Source: Odontesthes bonariensis (lineage: Eukaryota; Chordata; Actinopteri; Atheriniformes; Atherinopsidae). Taken from it: a DNA stretch of 64,000 nt. This document shows, piece by piece, positions 1 through 11,848 of this stretch. Each line of letters opens with the position of its first letter. Within the stretch, counting starts at the first letter, position 1. Below the pieces are notes generated by a model, which had not been told where the DNA came from, did no database searches, and worked only from the letters and a program-made list of their open reading frames with translations. The stretch covers positions 20,637,536-20,701,535 of the forward strand of contig NC_134524.1 in NCBI RefSeq assembly GCF_027942865.1. Reading direction: 5' to 3'. Made by a program: the position numbers and the translations under genes.

Positions 1-19
1 CTCTTCTGTCTGCTCACTT

Positions 20-322
20 TACATTGGACACAGTGATAAAGGGAGGCAAAAATAGCGCCAAGCGATGTGAGGTCTGAGTTTTTCTGGCTAACGATTTTGT
101 GATGCAAATGTATTACTCTTTTGAACGCATATTGTTTTGAGAAGCAAGACGCTTTATTTTCGGGACCCTGGCAAACTAGCCGGACTACCTTCGTCAACGC
201 CAAAACGAGGCTGGAACTCGGCTCACAGGACGCAGCAGGGGGTAAGTCACTGTTCATAAATGATATTGCTAATATGGGATGTCATACAGCTTCATGTCAA
301 AAGAGGCGAACTATCCCTTTAA
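20..322 (-). repeat. TTAA-ended MITE family R1, copy 1
   Basis: This is one end of a dispersed element seen at least six times here (7196-7330, 18028-18490, 39524-39800, 45134-45410, 60101-60235). Read on the minus strand it begins TTAAAGGGATAGTTCGCC. The copy at 18028-18490 shows that both ends carry the same roughly 90-bp inverted sequence, so the family is a non-autonomous DNA transposon with a TTAA target. The short open frame inside it recurs only because the repeat recurs; it is not a gene. Confidence 0.7.
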
Positions 323-691
323 AAACACTGAGAAACTGATCATGAGCATTCAAGAAAAGATGGTCATCTCGTGATCTCAAAAACCATCGGTAAATTACCT
401 CGTTATCTCGAGAAAACCATTAAAAAAAAGTTATACGTACCACGTCCGCTATTTACATTTGGCCAGACCTCTGTCCTTACTCAAATTATTATTTGATAAG
501 CCAGCATTTTGTATTTGTAGTTTGAAAATGCGCGTGGGAAGTAATGCTGAGGTCACTAACAGCACAGTTCCAGTGAGGAACATCACAGGAAAGGATCGGT
601 GCGGGAGATAAACAGTGTAATACATACTGTGTCAGACAGTAATCAGTGATAATCTGTGAAGCAGAAGTCGGTCAGTTTGGTTTGAGAATGA

Positions 692-3600
692 ATGGAAACC
701 TACTTTGGAGTTGGAAACATGAATTCTGCATTCGACTCATTTGAACTGTCCACGCTCTTTTTGCATCAGAACGCGAGCGCTGAAGTGTCAGCAACAACTG
801 CAGTTACGGAGGAGAAGAAGTCACGTATGTACAAGATGATAACCATAAACATCCAGAAAAAATGAAGAAGCCAGTGCTGAGAGGGATTGTTTTTCTCTCC
901 GTACAGCTTTTCCATCAGCACAGCGATCTCTCAGAACAGCAGGCCATCAGCTGCCGGATCTTTGTGCTGCTGAGCAGGTGAAGCACAAAAACTTCTTGTT
1001 GCGCGTTACCTCAGTTTAGTTGTGCTTCGTGAGTTTAACTGGCGTCATTTCAGGTAAACAGATCGGTCAGGGAGCGTCCAAAAGCTCCGCCCAAGGTGCC
1101 ACCAAAGAAGGAGGACTCGTCTTTATTCAAGGCAAGGCTAAAGAAGTCTGAATCAGGGCTGGAGCGAGAAGTTCAGAGTTCTTTGGGGGAGAAAACTAAG
1201 ATGAGACGAGAAAAACTGGATGTCATCAGACCAGCGGAGACGGCTTGCAAGGTGATTCACTGTGGCAACATTTGGCCTTTTTCATCTTGGGTTGACACAA
1301 ATTTAGTTTCAATGCCTTTTCAAGCAAATAAAGTTGACTTAATGGTGTTTTAGAATGATTGAGATGGGATCAGCCAGCTGTACCCCCTTTTTTCGATAGA
1401 TTGTCAGAGATGCATCAAGCGCCCAAATAGCACCAGCAGATGCAGAACTCTCCCAGAAAGAGGATCCAACATCATGTAAGTACAGTATGCGTGTGAGTGA
1501 AGTACGAGATATTTTCACAACGTTCAAGAAAAATGAGGACGGAGCCGTTGTTGTTCCCTACAGTGGATGAAGCTGCACAGCCAGATTTCTGCACTGGCCT
1601 GAAGGTACAGTAGACTCTTGGAAAAAAAAAACAAATGAAATCAATCTTGGACAGAACAGGAACGTCATCATTTGAATGTGGCTTTCACTGTGTGTTACAC
1701 AAACTTCAGGTGAGGGAACTGGCACGGATGTTCTCGGCTACCACAGCCCAAACAGACCCAGCCGGACCAGAGGAGAAACTCGGAGGAGGGCACAGACTCT
1801 CACAGGTATTGAAGCAGGCCCTTGTGAAATCACGGGTGCGTTCAAATGGCCTACTTGTCCACGGGGGTGCGGCTGAGTGAGTACAGTGGCTAGGTTTGAT
1901 CCCCACTGTGCCAGGGTGTTGAAGTGTTGTGAAACAAGACACAGAAACGCACATATTAAGCGTTTAGTAGATCCTAAACTACATTAAAAAGGCTACATTT
2001 TTAACCAACCAAAACTTTTCTGTCACTACATAGTGTGCTACTAACCCGTGGCACACCAACGGTAGTGTAAAAAAAAGTTGTTTAATGTATCAGACGAAAC
2101 TAACCATCATGCATTGGGTCCTGGAGCCAGAAGCTGACGGAACATACTGACACGAGCGACCACCACTACTCGTGGGGGCTTGTCTTTTTCTGCCTGCGAT
2201 GCAAGCTCAGAACGATTGTTAGTCGAAAATATGTACAGACATCATTTTTAAAAATCAAGTTGTTCAAATGTAAAATATAAACGGTAAACATTTTAGGAAT
2301 ATATTGGACTGTAGCTTGCTACTGAAATGTTTGCTTGCCAATATTTGATATTTGGGTTACACTGTATTGCCGAAGGCATTCACTCACCCATCCAAATAAT
2401 TCAATTCAGGTGTTCCAATCACGTTCATGGCCACAGGTGAATATATTCAAGCACCGAGGAATGCATTCTAGGGATGTCCCGATCAGGTCATTTGATTTTG
2501 AGTATCTGCCATTAAAGGATAAGACCGGTTTTTTGACATTGGGCCCTTGATTTCACATTATAGCATGATGTTCTACTCACCCCTGCTTGTTGTTTGTCAT
2601 TTGGAGCTGTTCCGAAGATATTCGCGAGGCGTCTGGCTGCTCTCTTGAGATATTCGGCCATGAAACGGTTTCCTATGGGCAAGCTCATACAGGCACAAAC
2701 TATGCTGTTTATAATTTATTAATTACTCTACACTAGCACTGATAACGTGGAGGTGCGTCGCTTACTTAAAAAAATCCGGGTTATTGTAATTTTGATTTTT
2801 TTGTCGTAAAGTGGGTGTTACTGACGTCATCGTCGTGCTACTGCCACAGGCAGCCCACAGACCTGCTGCCTATTTATTCATTCGGCTAAAATTCAAAATT
2901 AGTAACCCGGATTTTTTTAAGTAAGCGACGCACCTCCACGTTATCAGTGCTGGTGTAGAGTAATTAATAAATTATAAACAGCATAGTTTGTGCCTGTATG
3001 AGCTTGCCCATAGGAAACCGTTTCATGGCCGAATATCTCAAGAGAGCAGCCGGACGCCTCGCGAATATCTTCGGAACAGCTCCAAATGACAAACAACAAG
3101 CAGGGGTGAGTAGAACATCATGTTATAATGTGAAATCAAGGGCCCAATGTCAAAAAACCGGTCTTATCCTTTAACCAAGTCCCGATCTGATACTTCTACA
3201 GTTCATATAAAAAAAAAAAAATGAAGAACGGCAAAGAAACAGATCTAGGATGTCCCTGAATTATTTTTTTAAATTTTTTTTATTCACCTTATTATGAAGG
3301 CTAGCCGCAAATTCAACATGGCAGACTCACCAGGTGTTGGCAATCGCTCATCAACCTCCAGGTGTTGGCAATCGCTCATCAACCATTCAGATCCACATAT
3401 AAGGCGCTCCTGCATGGGGCTTTACCGGTTCATCGGCAAGCTGCATCCCACCACCTCCCCATCTCCACCCGCTGTCTCAAGTCTTGAGATCTCCTTCCTT
3501 TGTATGACTCCGCCACCAGGTTCGGGTCCCAAGGGGGAAGATATTCAGCATCTATCTCCCTATGCCGGACTTGCAAGCTCACAGCGGTTCAGCTTGCATG

Positions 3601-6600
3601 TCCTCCGCCGGGGCCCGAGCGCCAAAGAAATATTGACAATAAACCTTGCAATTGTCTCCTATCTCTCTGTCTGAGTCTCTCCAGGTTGAATTATCATTTA
3701 ACACTTATAAACAGAGCACGTCTGTGAGGTAGATTGAACAAAAAAAGTAATCAAGTAATAAACAAATTCTTCACATTGGAGTTTAGTGCAACAATGTCTA
3801 TAAATAAAAACGAGCAGCAGCTCTACTTGAAATACCTGTCAGGCATGTAAACAAATAAGCAAATAAAAGTGGCACAGTGTTTTAAAGTAAGGCCAGTAAT
3901 GTGCTTTTCGGAACTGCACTCCTAATTCTTACTCTCCTCCTCTGGCTTCACAGAAGGAAATGTAAGTTTTTCTTGATGAAAACCAACATCTCTACTATGT
4001 CAGGTTTGAGCCTGTTCCTTTTCTCATTAAGGATGTTAGCGAAGTCTTTGCCACCTCTTGAAATCCCAAGTTTCCAATCGCAACGTTTTTGTCAGACCAT
4101 AGCCTAGACATAAAAATTCGGGGAGTTATGATTATTGTAGTTGGGGATATACACCTTCCTCAGTTGAAATAAAGGCAATGTGGAGGCATTGGAGACCCAT
4201 CCAAGATGGCGGCCGCGCGTCAGCTCCAATAGGCAGCGTCAGTCGGATATGAAAAGCACGAAGCAAAATTTCAACGCAGTTAGGTGCTTTTTCTTTCGGC
4301 ATCAGGCCATTCTGTTGTGTCCGTCTGATACAAATGGAATTTGGTCAACGTCTTTTTCACTGAAACAGAACTGAATCTCGTTGTGTGAACGCACAATTTT
4401 GTGTGCTGTTGGTGTCAGTCATGTTGAATGGATGAAAACGGATCGAACCGAAACAACAAGGCGGATATAGAGCACACCCAATAAAATCTGTAATAGTTAA
4501 TTCGACAATGTTAAATAAGTTCAGCCCAACGGATCATTTGACACACAGCCCTGGTGACTAAGTTCAGTCAACCTGAATGAATGATGCTGATCAACCCACG
4601 TGAATTCATTTGGTAGCGCAGGATGACTTAAGGCCTCGGTATGCTTCACCGTCGCCATCCGTCAATCTGACTCCGTGGTCAAAAAAACCTTTCTAAGTTC
4701 TCCGTAGGGACGTCGGATACACAAGGCAATTCACCTCCCGATCAGTAGGCGTCGCTACGTTAAACGACCCAATCTCACAACGTCTATCGTGAAAGTCGTT
4801 GATTGATTGTTTACCTTCCGGCTCTGTTCCACTCCTCACAGTGAACGATGGCGACCGAGAGAGAAAGACTGTTGTTGGAGTTTATTGATTTTGAAATGCA
4901 CATAATTTTCACCAAATGTTGACCGGCACACGGTAAACTCTTTCAAAAATGGCGGTGTTGTTGTTCTGAGAGCAAGGAGCTAAACCGGAAAAGTGATTCC
5001 GGAAACGATGTTGTTAGCCGACCAATCACAACCCTTGCGGTCTCCGTCACCTTGACGGATAGAAAGGAATTTTGGCCGACGCACGCAAGCGACGGAGAGC
5101 GTCTCCGAGAGGGTCTCCGTAACTCTCCGTAGATGACCATAAATCAGCCTTTAATGCTCGAAGAAGATCATGTAATTTACTTGGAAATACAGCCAAGTTT
5201 TAAGCGCTTGATTTTCATCCATCCAACAGGAATGATTCACTGAGCCAATCTAAACTCAGTACACTTGTGTTATGCAGGCATATTCCAGTTTAGTCATCAA
5301 AACACGGACAAAAAAAACATAAAGTAGTTTGATAACACATTGTGTTGTGCTCATAACCCTGTTTTTTGCTGGGTTTGGCAAACTGTATTCTTAGATACTC
5401 AACATTTTCAGGCAAAGCCTCTGGCTCAGAGATTCCCAGCTGTAACAGGACAGGAAACGGACGTACAGGGTGTCAGAGGTACCGACATCCAGAAAGCAAC
5501 AACGGCAGCAGAAGTCTCGCAGAAAGACGGTCTGACATCACGCAAGTATTGTTCTGATTCAGCACAGGAAATCTTCTCGATTATCACGTGAATAACGATA
5601 TTCCTGCTGTTCTCCGCAGCGGGTGAGGCTGCGCAGGCCGATTTTCCCACAAGCAGGACGGTATGGTGGACTTCCGTATTAACGAGTGAAATATCTCGCT
5701 GTTGCTCTGTTTCTTCAAGTCGCACTTTCACTGAAGATATGACCTATTTCAGGTGAAGGAACTCGCCCGGATGTTTTCAGTCCTGGAGCCAGCAGCCCGA
5801 CCAACAGAGAAACAGGGAGCGAAAAGCAAACTCTCGCAGGTAGTCGACCCGCCTCAGTCCTTGATCTCACTCTGACATGGTGACAGACTGTTGTTGGAGC
5901 GCAGAAAACAATCTGTGTTCTCCCATCTTTGTATTTCCCGCTCCATTTCTGAACTCATTCTTTACTTCATCTTAAAAGGACACTATCAACGTTTGTGTGA
6001 TTTACACAAGACAAGTACCGAATGTAACCTGTGAAAAGACAAATGCAGAAGGCAGGAATGAGTTTTGCTTTGTTTTTTTTCACCGCTATAAACCATCATC
6101 CACCTGTTTCTGGCAGAAGTCAATGGATTCAACAAGGGCTGCCACCAAAACCAAGCCTGCCGCAGCAGAAACCGCAGCTGAGGACCACTCCACCACTCTC
6201 CTCTCGGGTTTCCCCAGGGGGCTGAAGGTACACTCTCAGAAATAGGGGTACAGTACGAGTCCTTTTTTGTCCCCTGAGGTACAATCTATACTAATATACC
6301 CCCTAGGGTTAATTATTGGACCTAAAGGTACCTATATGTACTTTTTTATTTATTTATTTTTTTTTTTTACATGCTGGGGTACAATAGACAGTCTGTGTTA
6401 GGCTACTTCAGTATAAGGGTCCAAAATTGCCACCAGAGGTACAAGATTGATCTCTGTAAGGTACAAATCACAAGGGCACAAAACTATACCTTCTGAGGGT
6501 ACTGCCCCAGTGACAAGCCATCGTACCCCTAAAGGTACAATTCTGTACTTTGTTTTCTGAGAGTGTAGGACATGGCTTCGGTTCCATTCTGACGCCCCCA

Positions 6601-6820
6601 CAGACGTCCCGGGCGCACTTTGTACACACAGCGCTGCTCAGCAGCTCACAACGTTCTCTCCCTTTCCTGTCCGGGTCCAGTTTGCATGAAATATTCCAAA
6701 TGTTCGCAGGTCAAGGATCTGGCTCGGATGTTTTCAGCGACAGCAGCGCGAGGAGCAGTCGGGCCGACGGAGAGGCAGGCAAACGGAGGAAAGCCCGCAC
6801 GGGTGGTGGGCCCAAAGTAA
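692..6820 (+). CDS. Unrecognised modular gene, about 364 aa, repeated exon triplets
   Basis: Predicted coding exons: 692-824, 907-977, 1054-1251, 1400-1475, 1564-1604, 1710-1805, 5412-5541, 5620-5660, 5753-5839, 6117-6227 and 6710-6820. Every junction keeps the frame, and the last exon ends in TAA. The start ATG at 692 directly follows an in-frame TGA. Exon phases repeat as start/0-to-1, 1-to-0, 0-to-0. The two 41-nt exons (1564, 5620) encode related peptides (DEAAQPDF, GEAAQADF). The exons at 1710, 5753 and 6710 begin VRELARMFS, VKELARMFS and VKDLARMFS. The product is rich in Lys, Pro, Ala and Gln, with no signal peptide or membrane segment visible. I do not recognise the family and give no function. 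A further module could lie undetected in the 3.6 kb intron 1806-5411. Confidence 0.6.
2512..3174. mobile_element. Foldback element with about 285-bp inverted arms at a TTAA site
   Basis: The sequence from TTAAAGGATAAGACCGG at 2512 is repeated in reverse complement up to 3174, with only a few mismatches and a spacer of about 90 bp near 2800-2890. The ends are TTAA. The flanks (gtcccgatcaggtc on the left, gtcccgatctgatac on the right) look like parts of one older repeat split by this insertion. It lies in the long intron of the modular gene. No transposase is encoded. Confidence 0.85.
3175..4627. other. Intronic stretch without a recognised gene
   Basis: This is part of the 1806-5411 intron. 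A 28-bp direct repeat sits at 3330-3357 and 3358-3385. From about 3390 to 3690 there is a TATAAGG motif followed by AATAAA near 3640, which might be an old LTR fragment, but no partner LTR is present and I would not assert it. Confidence 0.4.
4628..5154. mobile_element. TTAAGGC-ended MITE, PIF/Harbinger-like
   Basis: It starts TTAAGGCCTCGG and ends ATAAATCAGCCTTTAA. The ends are imperfectly inverted and are both rich in CCGT/ACGG words. The closest look-alike in the window is 55705-56190, which has much cleaner ends. The superfamily is inferred from the TTA-type target and GGCC termini only. Confidence 0.5.
6231..6565. mobile_element. TA-target MITE with CACTCTCAGA ends
   Basis: Inverted ends CACTCTCAGA and TCTGAGAGTG are flanked by TA on both sides (6229-6230 and 6566-6567), the target duplication expected for Tc1/mariner-type elements. 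The interior is rich in GGTAC words. The left end begins three bases after the predicted exon end at 6227, so positions +4 onward of that splice donor are transposon sequence. Confidence 0.75.
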
Positions 6821-6950
6821 ATCTGATTTACGAAAGGGAAAACATGACGCACATGTACACGGAAAAAATGTATCACTGAATGGGGGAAAAACTGACTTCA
6901 AAACCGTCCGACTTCACTGTGTTACACTGTCTACGTGCAAATCTTGTTTA

Positions 6951-6956
6951 AATAAA
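6951..6956 (+). terminator. Polyadenylation signal AATAAA of the modular gene
   Basis: An AATAAA lies about 130 bp after the predicted TAA stop at 6818-6820, giving a short 3' untranslated region. Confidence 0.55.
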
Positions 6957-7195
6957 TTTACTGCCGACGTATAAGTGTCTCGCTACAGGTTTCTTATCTC
7001 TGATATGGAAAGTTAAGAGGTCAGGTTGTGTCTTTTGATAAGCACTTGTGGAAGAGTGTAACAGCACAACTTCTTATCTTGCATTGATGTATACAGCTGC
7101 TCCCAGGACAAAGGACAAAGACTGTGCATTTCTATGTCAAAAACCAAGCTGTAGTTTAAAAGAAAGCTCTCAGGAAACTTTTGAACATATGTGAA

Positions 7196-7330
7196 ACATT
7201 CTTTCCTGGTCTTGGTAATCATTTGGGCTCACAGTACGCAGTAGGGGGTAAGAAAATGTTCATAATCGATATTGCTAGTATGGGATGTCCTACAACTTCA
7301 TGTCAAAAGAGGCTAACTATCCCTTTAAAG
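7196..7330 (-). repeat. MITE family R1, truncated copy
   Basis: Matches the minus-strand end of the R1 element (GGGGGTAAG, then TATGGGATGTC, then AACTATCCCTTTAAAG). Its terminal TTTAAAG served as target for the hAT MITE that follows. Confidence 0.7.
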
Positions 7331-7519
7331 CAGTGTTTCTCAATTCCGGTCCTCAGGACCCACTGCCATGCATGTTTTCTGATTCAAATGAATGGCTCCT
7401 TATCAGGCCACTGCAGAGCTTGATGACGAGTTGATCATTTGAATCGGGTGTGCTGGAGGAGGGAAACATCTAAAACATGCAGGGCAGTGGGTCCTGAGGA
7501 CCGGAATTGAGAAACACTG
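7331..7519. mobile_element. 189-bp hAT MITE
   Basis: Termini CAGTGTTTCTCAA and TTGAGAAACACTG are perfect inverted repeats extending well inward. The 8-bp flanks CTTTAAAG (7323-7330) and CCTTAAAG (7520-7527) differ at one base, as expected of an old hAT target duplication. Confidence 0.85.
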
Positions 7520-7527
7520 CCTTAAAG

Positions 7528-9379
7528 AGTTGTTGTTTTGACAGACTTAGAAAACAATGATCAGAATTTTTTTTTTTTTTTCACAGCTTGCCTTTCACCG
7601 CTCTTAAAGTGAGGAGAAAAAGTGGGTCAGGCTTTAAAAAAATCAATGCCCAGAATAATTCCGTACCATAGACTATAACACGTTCTGTTTAAGTTATGTC
7701 AACCTGAGCACAAACTGGAAAAAGCTGCTCATATTGGTGCGGCCGTAAGTTTACCAGTCGTACTTTGACTTTTTTATAATGCTTATTTATTAACAGATGT
7801 TAGAAATAGAAAAGAAAAAAAAAAACCTGGAGTGGATTGTAACTTTGCATCCCTTTCATGTGTTCTAAATGAAAAAGATCCAGCCGTTTTAAAAGGTTTG
7901 CCCCTGAAAGAGGAAAGTAGGTATTGCTGCAGGTTATTTAGTAACTATGCATGCATATCAGGCGAGACTCGCCTTGTTTTTTTTTGGGTTTTTTTTGGCA
8001 CGCTTGTGTAAAGGTTTTTCTTTTTCTTTTTTTTTTTAACTGAGAGATATGCCCCTATTTCAGCGTGCACCTCAAAGGGAAGGGTTTAAGTGCGGAACCC
8101 TCTGATCTTCTCACCTGTTAATCCTCAGTAATTCAGCATCTCGGTGCGGTGGAGCATCCTCATTTTACACTCTTTCCCACTTGTTTGGCAAAATTACTAG
8201 GATTTTACATTTTAATCATCTGGCTTGCTGAATTCTTATTGTTTATGTTGGAACTCTCATGGAAGCGTTTCATTTCAGGGAAGACAAAAAAGAAAGGATG
8301 GTAAAATAAAGAAATAGTCATGTTTCGAGAAAGTGGAATTTTAGCACAGTGGGATCGTTAAAGCGCACAATTTCACTTCTAAAGGGCGCAGTTTGATTAA
8401 AATATTTGTCTCAAAACATCCAAGAATGAGCTGTTAGCCAACTCTGGTCCATACCCCCATGGAATACCATTATGTGCCATACAGACCGAGATGGGATCAT
8501 GCATGGATTACTGAAAGTCCATAACAAGCACAAGATTTATAGACCCCTTCAGCTATATGTGCCTGAAAAAGACACACTGGCTACAAAAAAGAGTTTTTAA
8601 AATTTTTTTTATAAAAGTCGTCAAAATGGCAACAAAGATGCGAAAGGCCCCCCCAAAAAAGATAATTCCAGGTTGTCTGTTCATCACACCACAGATCACC
8701 ACCCAGAAAAATACACATTTATAGGCATATCTAAGGACGGACTCATTCATTGCAGCAGCAACACAGCCACCTCTCAGTTTGCTCATACTGGGATGAAATC
8801 AGTGAGAGTAGCGGCCACACAATAAAGTCTTCACTTGGAACCAAAGCTCTCATTCTCACTCATCACTCATTACTGTTTTCCATCTGGGTCTCCAGGGGGG
8901 GCTTTTGGGATCCTACTTGTGCTTTTTTACGCAAGATTTTTAACCTTTTGCCTTTTTATGTGAATTTTGCGTAGTCTTCAAATTTCTCTTTATGTCTAAT
9001 GAACCATATTCTGCTTTTGTTTCTTGGTAGCTTTGTATTCTTTAGTGTATGTGCAAATAAGCACAAGTTACAGCAGACAAAAAGAAAAAAAAATAGACAA
9101 TCTTCCGCTGAAATTTCTGTATTTAAATAGTGTATGTACCCTTTGAGTATCCAGAAGAAGAAAAAAAAATCAAAAGACAAATAAAATGTGTAACCAACAA
9201 GTAATGCTGTAAAACCCATTATTGCTGAACGCATGACTTTTTAAAAAAAAAAATTTTTTAGCTTCCCTCAGGTTTGAAAGATCATGTAGAAACAAACAGG
9301 GTTTTATGAGCTGCAGGGCTCCTGGTTACTCCTTCTTTAACTATCCGCAGCAGTGGAAATAAGCCCAAGGCTCGTTTGA
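7528..9379. other. Intergenic, no gene recognised
   Basis: AT-rich spacer with several poly-T and poly-A runs (7568, 7977, 8026, 9241). No open frame shows a recognisable domain and I see no coherent splice chain. Confidence 0.5.
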
Positions 9380-9387
9380 CATGCAAA

Positions 9388-10989
9388 CAGTGGCGGTCCG
9401 ACACTGATTTACGCCCCGGGCGAAACCCGGTGCTGGTGCCGCCCCCCTCCCCCCTCCCCCCCTCCCCCTCCCCCTCCCCCCTCTCACCCTCACTTTTTTT
9501 TTTTTTTTTTGGGATCGTTTTTTTTTTTTTTTTGTATTTTTTATTTTTTTTTTGTACCTAACCCCCCCCCCCCGCGATGCCGGCCCGGGCGCCTGCACCT
9601 CTGTGGCCGAAACGCAGTCCCGGTCCGACACTGATTTACGGCTGGCGCCCCCAACCCCCCTACTGCTCACAGAAAGACACTTCACTGTGCGTTGTGGTGG
9701 GAGCATCGGTGTAGTGTAGTGTTAGGTTAGCAGACTGACCTGTCTTTATTTCGTTCTCCGTCCGTTTTCACCCGTTTGGTCCATCACCACCTGTAATACT
9801 GTGCTGGCTCATTCTGTCTTCTTCACTTTTCCATTAGTACTATTATTGATACCACGTTCGTCGCCCTCTGGCACAGAAACACCTCCAATATCTTTCTGTC
9901 CGTATCCATCAGGAGAACGAGCCCAGTACAAATGTTTTGGTCAAAATCCTCACTTTAGGTCCACCAAAAGCATGAATATGCAGCGTAAATGTTGCCGCAT
10001 CGAAATAACACGACGTTTATTTGCGTAATTAATTATTTCCATCCACACGAAATGCCATCAAACATCCTGTTTTCTGTGTTTATTTGAAAGCCGCGCGCGT
10101 TCATCCCCCTCGCTAAACATGTCCTGTTTCAGCAGTCAGGTTGCTGGGTGATTTCTACAACAGCTTCAGCCAATGATGGCCAGGCCCTGCGTAAAGCGCT
10201 TCCCCTCGCTCCATCGCATTTCTTTCCTATTGGTCAACGGAGCCCAGCTCAAAGAGAGGCTTCCTTCAAGCCATGAGGAAAAGGCTCATATGTAGTTTTT
10301 CCTGTAGAATAATCTACAGTGATCGTTTAAGAAAAAGTGCAGTTTGCAGGCGTTCCTTCAGGCAAATCACCAGGAATGCTAAGGGGTTAAGGCAGTTATG
10401 ATACTTTATTGTGTCATAATGATAATGATTACACTTGACACTTTTTTTGTTATCACCCTGTGAGTGAATGAAAGGCTTGAAATCACAAATGACCGACCAA
10501 GGGGAAAAATACAATCAACAAAAGGAAAAAAAAAACATAATAATAACAGTAATAATAGTAATAGTAATAGTAATAATAATGCACTCTCATTCAAAACTAT
10601 TCATTAATAATTAAAAAAAATATATATTGAATCATCCCCCCTCCCCCCTGCACAAACTCTGCACTGTGCTGCGTTGCTCACCTAACACGAGAGGTGAGAG
10701 TCTCAGGAGGGGGCGCCGAAAACAACTGTGGCCGAAACGTGTATTGATGATGTGTGATCTGAGTCTGAGTATGGCCAAGGGGAGGAGGGGAAGATGGGGG
10801 CGCCACGATTGCGCCCCCCAAAACCCCCCCCCCCAAACCCCTCTCGATCTTTTTTTTTTTTTTTACATTTTTTTTTTTACATTTTTAAAAAAAAAATTTA
10901 TTTTTTTTTTCACTCCCCCGTGATGCCGCCCCCCACGCGATGCCGCCCCGGGCGCATGCCCGGTCTGCCCGCCCCTAGGACCGCCCCTG
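9388..10989. mobile_element. 1.6 kb non-autonomous hAT element
   Basis: Left end CAGTGGCGGTCC and right end GGACCGCCCCTG are inverted, and the exact 8-bp duplication CATGCAAA flanks it (9380-9387, 10990-10997). Both sub-terminal zones are C-rich with long T runs. The middle (about 9700-10650) holds no transposase frame. It ends about 90 bp before the interferon-response-like motif of the TRIM-like gene. Confidence 0.85.
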
Positions 10990-11077
10990 CATGCAAAGAC
11001 ATGCAAAGGTAACCGAAACCCAATGGTTAGTCATGTTATATCAAAAAAAAAAAAAAAGCCACAATACTGTATTGGCG

Positions 11078-11094
11078 GAAACGAAACTGAAACC
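11078..11094 (+). promoter_or_regulatory. ISRE/IRF-like element
   Basis: GAAACGAAACTGAAACC contains three GAAA cores. The last two are separated by two bases (GAAA-CT-GAAA), matching the IRF-binding core GAAANNGAAA. It sits just upstream of a probable non-coding first exon of the TRIM-like gene. Confidence 0.6.
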
Positions 11095-11099
11095 GTTCA

Positions 11100-11163
11100 G
11101 GCTTCGGCAAAGGAAGAAGAGAAAAGTCGAGCTCACAGCGGAACATCGACACAGGAGCGACAG
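11100..11163 (+). other. Probable 5' UTR exon 1 of the TRIM-like gene
   Basis: The stretch ends GCGACAG followed by gtaggt, a good splice donor, at 11164. A second probable UTR exon is 15208-15263 (acceptor ttaacag, donor gtaaac). Neither contains a useful ATG. The transcription start is not defined by the sequence; the left edge is approximate. Confidence 0.45.
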
Positions 11164-11848
11164 GTAGGTGCTGCGCTTATTTATTCGCGATAGGTTACAC
11201 TGCCTTCTATGTGTGTAAAGGACGAGTTTTCAGCCATTGGAGGATAGGAAAATGTATATATATCTGAAATTGTATGGCTTAGATTTCTATAGTCGTAATC
11301 TGTTTCACTGGAATGCGCTAAATATTGATGCGCGTAAACATCTGTTTGTGTGACGTCGCGTTCGCAGTGGAGGGTGTAAAACTTTTAGAAAGCCCTTTTT
11401 CTGTTCCTTCTTCCTTTTCTCCGGCTCGGCTTTAAACTACATAAAAGCTGACGGCGCAAATGCCAGTAAACGTTGTCATTACGCAACCTGTCCCAAAGCT
11501 GATGCTGTAAAAGCTCATTTATTTCTGATTGGTGAGGATCTCGAGATCCAAAAAAAAAAATTCACGTTGCTAAATAGATTGTATATGGACATGGTGATAC
11601 TATTTTGTGTATATATGTATTGACAGTGTGTACATGACCCTGACCCCTAAGATTAGGATGGAGTCATTTGTTCCCATAAAATACAAAAACCATGAATGAA
11701 CCATCAGGCCAGAAAACAAACGCGCAAGGGCAGACGTGTGTGTCGAAAGAGTAGATTCCCTAAAGATGAGTACAGTAAGTAAATTAAGATTCAAATACCA
11801 CCACACGCAAATGTGTTTGGATGAAATATAACCTGTTCTGTGACTCAA

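Noticed and set aside
3390-3700. Possible solo LTR with TATA and AATAAA motifs
   Set aside because: No TG...CA ends, target duplication or partner LTR could be defined.
9376-9706. Pro/Phe-rich and Lys-rich frames
   Set aside because: Produced by C-runs and T-runs in the sub-terminal part of the hAT element at 9388-10989.
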